This document shows positions 1 through 5,139 of a DNA stretch of 5,869 bases, piece by piece. Below the pieces are notes generated by a model. That model was not told where the DNA came from, ran no database searches, and saw only the letters and a program-made list of their open reading frames with translations. Made by a program: the position numbers and the translations under genes. Origin of the DNA: Bacillota bacterium (lineage in GTDB: Bacteria; Bacillota; Clostridia; Lachnospirales; Lachnospiraceae); contig JAEYWQ010000095.1 of assembly GCA_023428885.1 (NCBI GenBank), forward strand, positions 1 through 5,869. The letters run 5' to 3'. Numbering within the stretch: the stretch's first letter is position 1; each line of letters begins with the position of its first letter.

Positions 1-2
1 TA

Positions 3-203
3 AAGAAAGAAGGTGTTGCCATCTTCTTCTCCACGCACATCATAACCGATATAGAGAGGTGCGCTGATGACATCATATATATTTCTAATGGTAGAATAGT
101 GGCTGCCTTACCGAAGGAGAATTTCGAAAGTAAGTACTCGCAGGCGGGGGAAAGCCTTGAAGAGACTTTCCTGAGACTGGAAAGGGGTGAAAGTAATGAG
201 TAA
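3..203 (+). CDS. ABC transporter ATP-binding protein, C-terminal fragment
   Basis: This is the last 66 codons of an ATPase subunit of an ABC transporter; the start lies outside the window. The visible part reads IFFSTHIITDIERCADDI followed by YISNGRIV, which is the classic end of the nucleotide-binding domain. It has the H-loop (switch) histidine at 36-38, then the helix and beta strand that close the domain. The Walker A, Walker B and signature motifs must lie upstream. After the domain comes a short tail (ESLEETFLRLERGESNE), typical of BcrA/CcmA-like drug or peptide exporters. The protein would hydrolyse ATP at the inner face of the membrane and drive the permease encoded next. The stop codon overlaps the permease start by 8 nt, so the two are almost certainly co-translated. 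The substrate cannot be told from this fragment. Confidence 0.93.
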   Translation, partial: KKEGVAIFFSTHIITDIERCADDIIYISNGRIVAALPKENFESKYSQAGESLEETFLRLERGESNE

Positions 204-849
204 TACACTTAAAAAAGAAATGAAGCTCAGTGCGTCAATTCTGTCATATCTGTTCATAGCCTTCGGGCTGATGTTCTTCCTGCCGGGTTACCCTGTGCTC
301 TGCGGACCTTTCTTCGTTTGCCTGGGAATATATCAAAGCTTTCAGAACACAAGAGAAGCGAATGACATAGTCTTTTCGACATTACTGCCGATATCCAAGC
401 GAGATGTGGTAAAGGGAAAGTTTGAATTTGTATGCTTCATTGAGCTTTGCGGGATTTTAGTGATGTTGATAGCAACCCTAGTTCGTATGACGGTGCTTTC
501 AGACTCGGCAGTGTATCGCACGAATGTTCTCATGATTACAAATCCGTTTGCACTGGGAATGGCGCTTATTATCTTTGGCGCTTTCAATTTGATATTTGTA
601 AGGGGCTTTTTCAAAACCGCCTACAAATTCGGCAAACCTTTTGTGTACTATATCATTGTAAACTTTGTTATAATAGGAATTGCAGAGGCACTTCATCACA
701 TCCCCGGACTGGCTGTCGTAAACTCATTTGGCTTTGAGAACTTTGGATTTCAGCTTGCGCTTCTTGCATTCGGGGTTTTGGTTTATGCAATACTGACCTT
801 TGCGGCATTCAAACATTCATGCGAAGACTTTGAGAAGATAGATTTATAG
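196..849 (+). CDS. ABC-2 type transporter permease subunit
   Basis: A 217-residue hydrophobic protein with about six membrane segments (roughly residues 15-29, 31-49, 77-97, 115-135, 145-165 and 190-208). It fits the ABC-2 permease family of about 200 residues (ABC2_membrane_5 type, PF13346). The charged stretch after the second segment, with NDIVFSTLLPISKRDVVKGK at residues 56-75, matches the family's typical 'LP(I/V)S(R/K)xDxVxGK' cytoplasmic loop. It should form the channel half of an exporter with the upstream ATPase. I place the start at ATG 196 because GGGG at 184-187 lies 8 nt upstream. The GTG at 187 in the same frame is part of that ribosome-binding site and is an unlikely start. The gene overlaps the ATPase stop by 8 nt and is followed 15 nt later by the regulator gene. 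Substrate unknown; bacteriocin or antibiotic-peptide export and immunity is typical for such pairs but is only inference here. Confidence 0.9.
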   Translation: MSNTLKKEMKLSASILSYLFIAFGLMFFLPGYPVLCGPFFVCLGIYQSFQNTREANDIVFSTLLPISKRDVVKGKFEFVCFIELCGILVMLIATLVRMTVLSDSAVYRTNVLMITNPFALGMALIIFGAFNLIFVRGFFKTAYKFGKPFVYYIIVNFVIIGIAEALHHIPGLAVVNSFGFENFGFQLALLAFGVLVYAILTFAAFKHSCEDFEKIDL

Positions 850-863
850 ATAAGGAGAATGAA

Positions 864-1298
864 ATGCTCAGTGATAATCTAATCATGCTAAGAAATATTC
901 ACGGTCTCTCACAGGAAGAGGTGGCCGAGAAAATTGATATTTCCAGACAGGCTTATGCCAAGTGGGAAAGTGGAAAGACCATTCCGGATATAGAAAAGTG
1001 CGGCAGATTGGCAGAGCTTTACGGAGTAACTCTCGACAGCCTGATCAAGACCGAACAGTTGGAAGACGGCAGAGTTATCACTCCACCACCTAAGGGAAAG
1101 AACATCTGGGGCTCAGTTACGATAAATGAGCGTGGTCAGGTGGTTATACCAAAGGCCGCCCGCGAGCAATTCAACCTGGTTCCGGGGCAGAGATTGATAC
1201 TCTTAAGCGAGGATGGCGAAGGCTACGCCCTGGTTCCGGCGGAGATATTTGAAAAGAAGATGGAAGAGATGACAAAGTTCGCTTCCGCTAAACTATAG
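864..1298 (+). CDS. XRE-type HTH / AbrB-like fusion transcriptional regulator
   Basis: A 144-residue cytoplasmic DNA-binding protein with two different DNA-binding modules. Residues 5-61 form an XRE/Cro-type helix-turn-helix: LSQEEVAEKIDISRQAYAKW, then ESGKTIPDI and LAELYGVTLDSLI. Residues 82-125 form an AbrB/SpoVT swapped-hairpin domain: WGSVTINERGQVVIPKAARE, then LVPGQRLILL. A proline-rich linker (ITPPPKGKN) joins them. AbrB domains work as dimers or tetramers, so the protein is probably an oligomeric repressor. A clear AAGGAG at 852-857 sits 6 nt before ATG 864. With only 15 nt after the permease stop, the gene is the third member of the exporter operon and is likely its autoregulator or a sensor of exporter need. 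Target sites are not visible, because the operon promoter is outside the window. The domain calls are firm; the regulatory role is inferred. Confidence 0.92.
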   Translation: MLSDNLIMLRNIHGLSQEEVAEKIDISRQAYAKWESGKTIPDIEKCGRLAELYGVTLDSLIKTEQLEDGRVITPPPKGKNIWGSVTINERGQVVIPKAAREQFNLVPGQRLILLSEDGEGYALVPAEIFEKKMEEMTKFASAKL

Positions 1299-1372
1299 AA
1301 GCTATAAATTAGATTGTTTAAGAAATGGGTCCTGTTGTAGAGGTTGAATAAAAAAGATGATTTGTAATTTAG

Positions 1373-1398
1373 AGCAATTCTGCTTATACAGAATTGCT
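1373..1398. repeat. Perfect 10-bp inverted repeat (hairpin) after the exporter operon
   Basis: AGCAATTCTG (1373-1382) and CAGAATTGCT (1389-1398) are exact inverted copies with a 6-nt loop. No T-run follows on the plus strand (AGATAAATATTTGG), and none follows on the minus strand, so it is not a standard intrinsic terminator. It lies 75 nt after the XRE-AbrB stop. It could be an mRNA 3'-end stabiliser or a protein-binding site. The rest of 1299-1442 shows no gene. Confidence 0.6.
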
Positions 1399-1442
1399 AG
1401 ATAAATATTTGGAAGAAAGCCTTAATGAAGATGAGGGTAAGA

Positions 1443-1484
1443 AGAAAGCTCTCAACAGCCTAAAGAGGCTGGTGAGAGCTTTCT
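1443..1484. terminator. Long bidirectional intrinsic terminator between convergent transcription units
   Basis: AGAAAGCTCTCA (1443-1454) pairs perfectly with TGAGAGCTTTCT (1473-1484). After one A-G mismatch (1455/1472), CAGCC (1456-1460) pairs with GGCTG (1467-1471) around a TAAAGA loop, giving 17 base pairs in all. On the plus strand it is followed by CTTTTAT and would end the exporter operon. On the minus strand it begins 3 nt after the stop codon of the XRE-membrane regulator and is followed by TCTTACC. It most likely insulates the two converging units from each other. Confidence 0.85.
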
Positions 1485-1487
1485 CTT

Positions 1488-2072
1488 TTATAGGAATGGT
1501 TTCAATATCCAAAACAATACGACACAAATAATAAGTGTAATCAATCCGCTTCCCACCATTAGTAAAAACTTCTGATAAGGTCCTTTCCCATATTCTTGGT
1601 GCTTTTCTATCTCATCTAAGCGTTTCCCTTCTGTGAAAGCGATTATCTCTTTATAGGTTTGCATATTATTCTCCTTCTTTAATTTTTCAACTTTTAAGGA
1701 TAGCATAAATGTTACAATGAATAGGATGCATGATAGGATAAGACCATATGCCTTTAAAAATACTACGAGTGGCACGAACGAGATAATAGTTACTACTAAT
1801 AATATTGTTAGAATCTTTCCATAATGATAAAACTGTTGACGATCTGTTTCTTTCATTTCTTCTCTCATAATGTCGATATCTCCTTTGATTAGTTGATCAA
1901 GAGATATTTGAAATACTGTGCTGAGTAATAAAAGACTATGGATATCCGGATAGTTTTTATTGTTTTCCCAATTAGAAATTGTTTGTCTGGTCACATAGAC
2001 TTTTTCTGCTAATTCTTCTTGGGATAAATGCAGCTCGGTACGGTATTTTTTAATCTGAGTATTTAGTTCCAA
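1488..2072 (-). CDS. XRE-family regulator with C-terminal membrane domain
   Basis: A 194-residue protein. An N-terminal XRE/Cro helix-turn-helix lies at about residues 5-63 (LSQEELAEKVYVTRQTISNW, then ENNKNYPDI and LSTVFQISLDQLI). It is followed by three hydrophobic segments at about residues 87-106, 108-126 and 169-190. The 40-residue loop between the second and third segments is rich in Lys and Glu. The protein is probably anchored in the membrane with its DNA-binding head in the cytoplasm. Such one-component HTH-membrane regulators are common in Firmicutes, but few have a known signal. The start is TTG at 2072-2070: AAGGAGGAG (2088-2080) lies 7 nt upstream and no in-frame ATG competes. The gene follows the GyrI-like gene on the same strand with a 143-nt gap that has its own promoter-like sequence and a palindrome. 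It could therefore be autoregulated and also receive read-through. The stop abuts the shared terminator. The targets are unknown. Confidence 0.9.
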   Translation of the reverse strand: MELNTQIKKYRTELHLSQEELAEKVYVTRQTISNWENNKNYPDIHSLLLLSTVFQISLDQLIKGDIDIMREEMKETDRQQFYHYGKILTILLVVTIISFVPLVVFLKAYGLILSCILFIVTFMLSLKVEKLKKENNMQTYKEIIAFTEGKRLDEIEKHQEYGKGPYQKFLLMVGSGLITLIICVVLFWILKPFL

Positions 2073-2104
2073 GATTGATCTCCTCCTTCCAAGTTGTTAC
2101 TCTC

Positions 2105-2118
2105 TTGACCTGAGTCAA
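2105..2118. promoter_or_regulatory. Palindromic candidate operator of the XRE-membrane regulator
   Basis: TTGAC-CTGA-GTCAA is a perfect 5-bp inverted repeat with a 4-nt centre. It sits about 33-46 nt upstream of the TTG start, between the promoter-like hexamers and the ribosome-binding site. XRE proteins bind short palindromes of this kind and often repress themselves, so this is a reasonable autoregulatory operator. No binding evidence exists in the sequence itself. Confidence 0.45.
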
Positions 2119-2122
2119 TGAT

Positions 2123-2150
2123 AGGATAACTACTAATTTATTTCTATCAA
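2123..2150 (-). promoter_or_regulatory. Candidate sigma-A promoter for the XRE-membrane regulator
   Basis: On the minus strand TTGATA (2150-2145, one mismatch to TTGACA) is followed after 16 nt by TATCCT (2128-2123, two mismatches to TATAAT). The predicted transcript would start close to the TTGAC-CTGA-GTCAA palindrome, which would let a bound repressor block initiation. The -10 is moderate, so this is a tentative call. Confidence 0.4.
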
Positions 2151-2189
2151 ATGAGTTTTCCAACCATATTATTATAGTGTAAAAAGTTT

Positions 2190-2217
2190 TTGACAGCATG
2201 AGAATTCCCTATATATT
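2190..2217 (+). promoter_or_regulatory. Promoter-like pair reading antisense into the GyrI-like gene
   Basis: On the plus strand a perfect TTGACA (2190-2195) is followed after 16 nt by TATATT (2212-2217). Transcription from it would run antisense through the whole 2216-2848 gene, starting at its stop codon. Nothing on the plus strand downstream needs it until the lipoprotein more than 1 kb away. Such hexamer pairs also arise by chance in AT-rich DNA. Confidence 0.25.
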
Positions 2218-2848
2218 AAATCTTTTTCACTGGATGTCGTATTACTGTCTTACATTTTGCTGGATCTGTTTTACGTGGATCACTAAGATAGATTTCATGA
2301 TGCATTCTCTTATCAGAGAAATCATTCGTATACCCATGCTGATTTAAGTATTCATCCATCTTTGCTACCGTAGCCGGTTCATCATCATAGGAACCCAAGT
2401 GCATAATTTGGATACAGAGTCCTTCCTCGATGGTCAGAAATTCAGCTAAGGAACAATCGATATTCTTTTTTCTTGTGGCTTCTCCTACAGCCCAGGTAAA
2501 GTCAGCCTGTGTTACAAAGTCAGGAAGTCGAAGAAGTGAAATCCAGTGAAACTTATCTTTGCGGCTGTAATCTACACCTTTAATATCATCCTGCCACCAG
2601 AATCCTTCTAGCGGTGGCACCACATATTCGAAGAAGCCATTAATTTTATGTGCTCCTTTGTAACTCATTCTAATGGTATAGGCGATGGAGTAGAGAATAG
2701 AGAGCGATTTATGATAGGCTCCATCTTCTTCGTTAGGGTTTCCCATACCTCGTACTGCAATGTAGTTCATTGTTGAAATATTGACAATCACTGGCTTTGC
2801 AGGTGGTAGATAGAATTCCTTATATTCTTTTTTATAATCAAATGCCAT
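2216..2848 (-). CDS. GyrI-like small-molecule-binding domain protein
   Basis: A 210-residue cytoplasmic protein that is almost wholly a GyrI-like / SOUL-type small-molecule-binding domain (PF06445; COG4832-like). Family hallmarks visible are the N-terminal MNYIAVRGMGNPN strand and loop (residues 27-39) and the YVVPPLEGFWW segment (75-85). Also present are GEEGL-like IEEGLCIQIMHLGSYDDEPA (140-159) with MDEYLNQHGY after it, and the C-terminal HHEIYLSDPRKTDP (183-196) with KTVIRHPV. The aromatic residues (W84, W85, W102, W119) and E185 would line the ligand pocket. Unlike AraC-type relatives there is no HTH, so it is a stand-alone binder. Some members of this group are reported to hydrolyse DNA-alkylating cyclopropanoid toxins, while others may bind diverse drugs; which applies here is unknown. 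The start is secure: AAGGAGGAG (2864-2856) lies 7 nt before ATG. The next gene on the strand is the XRE-membrane regulator. Confidence 0.92.
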   Translation of the reverse strand: MAFDYKKEYKEFYLPPAKPVIVNISTMNYIAVRGMGNPNEEDGAYHKSLSILYSIAYTIRMSYKGAHKINGFFEYVVPPLEGFWWQDDIKGVDYSRKDKFHWISLLRLPDFVTQADFTWAVGEATRKKNIDCSLAEFLTIEEGLCIQIMHLGSYDDEPATVAKMDEYLNQHGYTNDFSDKRMHHEIYLSDPRKTDPAKCKTVIRHPVKKI

Positions 2849-3005
2849 TTCAAAACTCCTCCTTGTAAATTGTAATCAACTTGTTAGCTTATTTTTATTG
2901 AATTTTCTAAGATATGATATAGAAAGTTGACAACAAGTTTGTTTGATTTCAGCCTGTCAAATTCTACCACTCTAAGACAAGTAAGTGTGGCTTATAGTTA
3001 TTGTG

Positions 3006-3191
3006 TTATCGGTAAGCAGTGATCACAAATATAACAAATAGAGATACAGACAGTATGATTTTAACAAAACTAAAATGACATTTCCATATTAATATAAAAG
3101 AAGCAATAGATAGAAAAAATATTAAGTCTCTTTGGGAATACATATAATGACAAATTATAACAAGTACAATGTGATATTCTATAGCTACCAT
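3006..3191 (-). CDS. Doubtful small hydrophobic protein (61 aa)
   Basis: The frame encodes 61 residues with two or three hydrophobic stretches (about residues 5-17, 23-37 and 43-59) separated by short polar turns such as YSQRD and HFSF. The pattern would suit a small membrane protein. Against it: no Shine-Dalgarno sequence lies before ATG 3191-3189, whereas nearly every other gene in this window has a strong one. The only upstream in-frame signal is a stop at 3209-3207. AT-rich non-coding DNA readily yields hydrophobic frames rich in Ile, Phe and Leu. I recognise no family. I list it so it can be checked and think it is more likely spurious or a remnant than a working gene. Confidence 0.22.
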   Translation of the reverse strand: MVAIEYHIVLVIICHYMYSQRDLIFFLSIASFILIWKCHFSFVKIILSVSLFVIFVITAYR

Positions 3192-3196
3192 AATCG

Positions 3197-3211
3197 AATA
3201 AACTGTTTATT
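3197..3211. repeat. Perfect 7-bp palindrome AATAAAC-T-GTTTATT
   Basis: AATAAAC (3197-3203) and GTTTATT (3205-3211) form an exact inverted repeat around a single T, in the region upstream of the lipoprotein gene (about 150 nt before its start). Size and symmetry suit an operator for a dimeric repressor, but it could also be chance in AT-rich DNA. Confidence 0.35.
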
Positions 3212-3364
3212 GGCTATTGGTTAATGATTGTATGCTTTATCTATCATGTGCTTAGTGAATAGGCATCAAGCAATTATATATTTTGGAATCAACAGCTTGT
3301 ACGAATGGTTATACATAATAAGCATTTGCAGAATGAACATAATGTAGAATGGGGTGATATGAAT

Positions 3365-4960
3365 ATGAAGAAAAAAAATTATATTGGAATTGTATTTATG
3401 ATTTTACTTGCTATTTTTTTATTTTCTGCTTGTTCAAATAAGATTTTGGAAAATGTGATTTCTAATTTAAACAAAGAAGAGCATAAAGCTAGTGATAAAA
3501 GTCCTAATACAGGAAGTACTAGTGATAAAAGTTTTTTAACTGACGGTACTAGTGATAAAAGTTTTCTTTCTGGCGTTACTAGCGATATAAGTACTTACAC
3601 GGGTAGTATTAGCGATATTGAGTATTCTTTTATTTTATGGAGTTTTAGGGATCAGGTGGTTTCTGACTTTAAATACATGTTAACTGATGCAGACAAAGAT
3701 GGATGCAATGAATTGTTAATTAGTGCCGTTACCGATGAAAGAAATATGGGACGTACACAATTCATAGCGGACTCAAATTATGAGTATAAACTATATTGGG
3801 GATTTACTCCTACTGGAGCTGCTCAAGGTTCAGATTTCTGTACTATGAAGGGTTATGATACTATCCTTTGGAATGAAAATTATTCAACACTTGATTACAT
3901 GGAGTCCCATTATCACCAATGGACAGGAAGTAGATGGGAGGAGATCAAAGAACTGGATGGACTAGAATATGATTATGATAACACAGTGAAAATGGATAGT
4001 CCTAATCTGTTAAATATTAAGATCGAAGGGGACTCAGAGGATATCTTTGAAGCTGTAGAGAGATATTTCGATCGTCGTGGTGGAGCATATAGTCTTGGTG
4101 AGGCTGATTTAGATGGCGATAAAGAAAGTGAAATGGTGTATTATGTACTAGCTGCAGCTAATGATTGGTATGAAGGTCTGAGAATGAAAAATACAACGGA
4201 TAATCAGAGTTTTCAAGATCATAGGGATATCTATATGACTGTAGTCATTGCAGACAAAACAAGCAATGGAGTAGTCCTTCGGCCAGTAAGAGTTAAATAT
4301 AGGGGGGCGAATATCAAGATAGTTAAGGAAACATTATTTATTAGTGATATGGAATATAGATACACCGATAAAGAGAGCGAATATGCTAATCCATGCCTGC
4401 AAACTGTGCTAAAAAGCCCTGGCACCTATGGTGATTTTGATAGCCAAGGAAATAGAACGATTATGAGTATGCTCTATATGCCATTTTATGATATTTGCAA
4501 AATGTGTACGCAGATTACTCTATTCGAAAAGTCTCCGGGTCATGTAACAGCTACCTTTGGAAAATCCAGATGTCGTTTTGATTTCATCATAATTTCAGAA
4601 GATGGGTTACTTGGAGGGAATTCTCCTGCCCAATTTGTTGGGGTTGATAGCTGGAAACAGCTAGAGAATGGTCCGACGATAGATCCCCTTCCTCTGATTG
4701 GTGATTTCTGCATGGGCGATACCATAGGAGAACTTAGAACTATCATGGTTCCATCCACAGAGTGGAAAGCTTTACGATTTGGACAGAGTTCTCTTGCTAA
4801 TACTAATTTCTATTATCGCCCTTCTTACGAGAACAAGGATGTCTATTATGTTAGCATATGGACGGATGGCGAGGGCGAGGATTCTAAAGTTTGTTCAATA
4901 GAATTTGAATATATTGTTAGCCCTGATGCTGAAGTAGAGAAAGCTTTGGGGATAAAATAA
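3365..4960 (+). CDS. Secreted lipoprotein of unknown function with Asp-rich calcium-type loops
   Basis: A 531-residue exported lipoprotein. Residues 1-22 are a signal peptide (MKKKN, then a hydrophobic core) ending at the lipobox FSAC, so Cys23 would be lipidated and the protein held on the outer face of the membrane. Residues 43-89 are a Ser/Asp-rich linker made of 10-residue repeats. The remainder is globular. It holds two Asp-rich loops of the EF-hand/FG-GAP kind: DADKDGCNE at 108-116 and DLDGDKESE at 248-256, both likely calcium ligands. Many Trp and Tyr residues fit an extracellular domain. I recognise no enzyme motif and no named family. ATG 3365 is preferred because GGGGTGAT (3351-3358) gives a workable spacing. 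ATG 3359 is possible, and ATG 3305 would put a hydrophilic stretch before the signal peptide and has no ribosome site. The stop is 5 nt before the CIRCE operator of hsp20, and no separate terminator is seen. Confidence 0.88.
   Translation: MKKKNYIGIVFMILLAIFLFSACSNKILENVISNLNKEEHKASDKSPNTGSTSDKSFLTDGTSDKSFLSGVTSDISTYTGSISDIEYSFILWSFRDQVVSDFKYMLTDADKDGCNELLISAVTDERNMGRTQFIADSNYEYKLYWGFTPTGAAQGSDFCTMKGYDTILWNENYSTLDYMESHYHQWTGSRWEEIKELDGLEYDYDNTVKMDSPNLLNIKIEGDSEDIFEAVERYFDRRGGAYSLGEADLDGDKESEMVYYVLAAANDWYEGLRMKNTTDNQSFQDHRDIYMTVVIADKTSNGVVLRPVRVKYRGANIKIVKETLFISDMEYRYTDKESEYANPCLQTVLKSPGTYGDFDSQGNRTIMSMLYMPFYDICKMCTQITLFEKSPGHVTATFGKSRCRFDFIIISEDGLLGGNSPAQFVGVDSWKQLENGPTIDPLPLIGDFCMGDTIGELRTIMVPSTEWKALRFGQSSLANTNFYYRPSYENKDVYYVSIWTDGEGEDSKVCSIEFEYIVSPDAEVEKALGIK
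3491..3622 (+). repeat. 30-bp tandem repeat in the lipoprotein gene (4 units plus a partial fifth)
   Basis: Units begin exactly 30 nt apart at 3491, 3521, 3551, 3581 and 3611, each opening with AGTGATA or AGCGATA. They encode SDKSPNTGST, SDKSFLTDGT, SDKSFLSGVT, SDISTYTGSI and then SDI before the sequence leaves the pattern. The middle two units are the most alike and the last two have diverged. The repeat forms the spacer between the lipid anchor and the globular domain, so changes in copy number would alter how far the domain stands off the membrane without breaking the frame. Confidence 0.9.
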
Positions 4961-4965
4961 AAAAA

Positions 4966-4992
4966 TTAGCACTCACCTCTTGACAGTGCTAA
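4966..4992 (+). promoter_or_regulatory. CIRCE element (HrcA operator) for hsp20
   Basis: TTAGCACTC (4966-4974), nine spacer bases, then CAGTGCTAA (4984-4992) match the CIRCE consensus TTAGCACTC-N9-GAGTGCTAA with one mismatch (C for G at 4984). CIRCE is bound by the heat-shock repressor HrcA, which releases it when the GroE chaperonin is overloaded. It overlaps the -35 box of the promoter in front of hsp20, so HrcA would block RNA polymerase directly. hrcA itself is not in the window. Confidence 0.93.
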
Positions 4993-5008
4993 CAATATGT
5001 GTTATATA
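4980..5008 (+). promoter_or_regulatory. Sigma-A promoter of hsp20, interleaved with CIRCE
   Basis: A perfect TTGACA -35 (4980-4985) starts inside the CIRCE spacer and runs into its right arm. After 17 nt comes TATATA (5003-5008), preceded by TGT, which gives an extended -10 (TGn). Transcription would begin near 5015 and leave a leader of about 150 nt before the hsp20 start. Position and strength fit a housekeeping-sigma promoter kept shut by HrcA. Confidence 0.82.
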
Positions 5009-5020
5009 TATTATAGAACA

Positions 5021-5043
5021 TATAAATAAGGCCTTAATTTATA
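5021..5043. repeat. Near-perfect palindrome in the early hsp20 leader
   Basis: TATAAATAAGG meets CCTTA(A)TTTATA around a central AAGGCCTT, with only one bulged A (5037). It lies just after the predicted transcription start. It could be a second operator or, in RNA, a hairpin at the 5' end of the hsp20 message that affects stability. It does not match the CtsR repeat (GGTCAAA type). Confidence 0.5.
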
Positions 5044-5114
5044 TGATATGGTAACTATAATATAAGTTGATTTACGCGAGTAGCGTTAATGGTGGTCTTG
5101 AATCATTCATAGAG

Positions 5115-5139
5115 ACGCAGTAAATTGAGATACTTGCGT
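5115..5139 (+). promoter_or_regulatory. Leader hairpin upstream of the hsp20 ribosome-binding site
   Basis: ACGCA-GTA (5115-5122) pairs with TAC-TTGCGT (5131-5139) with one bulged T and an 8-nt loop, 15 nt before the AAGGAGG ribosome site (5155-5161). A weaker stem ACGC/GCGT lies at 5074-5086. The leader could thus be structured, as in some heat-shock genes with RNA thermometers, but no four-U or ROSE-type pairing to the ribosome site is evident, so a regulatory role is speculative. Confidence 0.35.

Larger units (their letters stand above)
2865..3364. other. AT-rich intergenic region of about 500 nt
   Basis: This stretch between the divergently oriented GyrI-like gene and the lipoprotein gene must hold the promoters of both, but I could not pick a convincing -35/-10 pair for either. 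It contains AACTTGTT (2878-2885) with an inverted copy AACAAGTT (2932-2939), a perfect palindrome at 3197-3211, and one doubtful small ORF (3006-3191, minus). No RNA gene or insertion-sequence end is recognisable. Confidence 0.6.

Noticed and set aside
187..195. GTG at 187 as the permease start
   Set aside because: It overlaps the GGGG ribosome-binding sequence that serves ATG 196 and has no site of its own at a proper distance.
342..737. Open frames on the minus strand (342-614, 499-699) and in another plus frame (447-737) inside the permease gene
   Set aside because: They lie wholly within a well-supported permease gene, lack ribosome sites and have no recognisable domain. They are shadows of the real frame.
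1373..1530. A coding-like frame (…TELLDKYLEESLNEDE…) between the exporter operon and the next gene
   Set aside because: It has no ATG or ribosome site, runs through the terminator hairpin, and ends just inside the convergent gene. It is possibly a remnant but cannot be supported.
4231..4758. Minus-strand open frames 4231-4425 and 4540-4758 inside the lipoprotein gene
   Set aside because: They lie opposite a long secreted protein with clear domain features, and have no ribosome sites or recognisable motifs.
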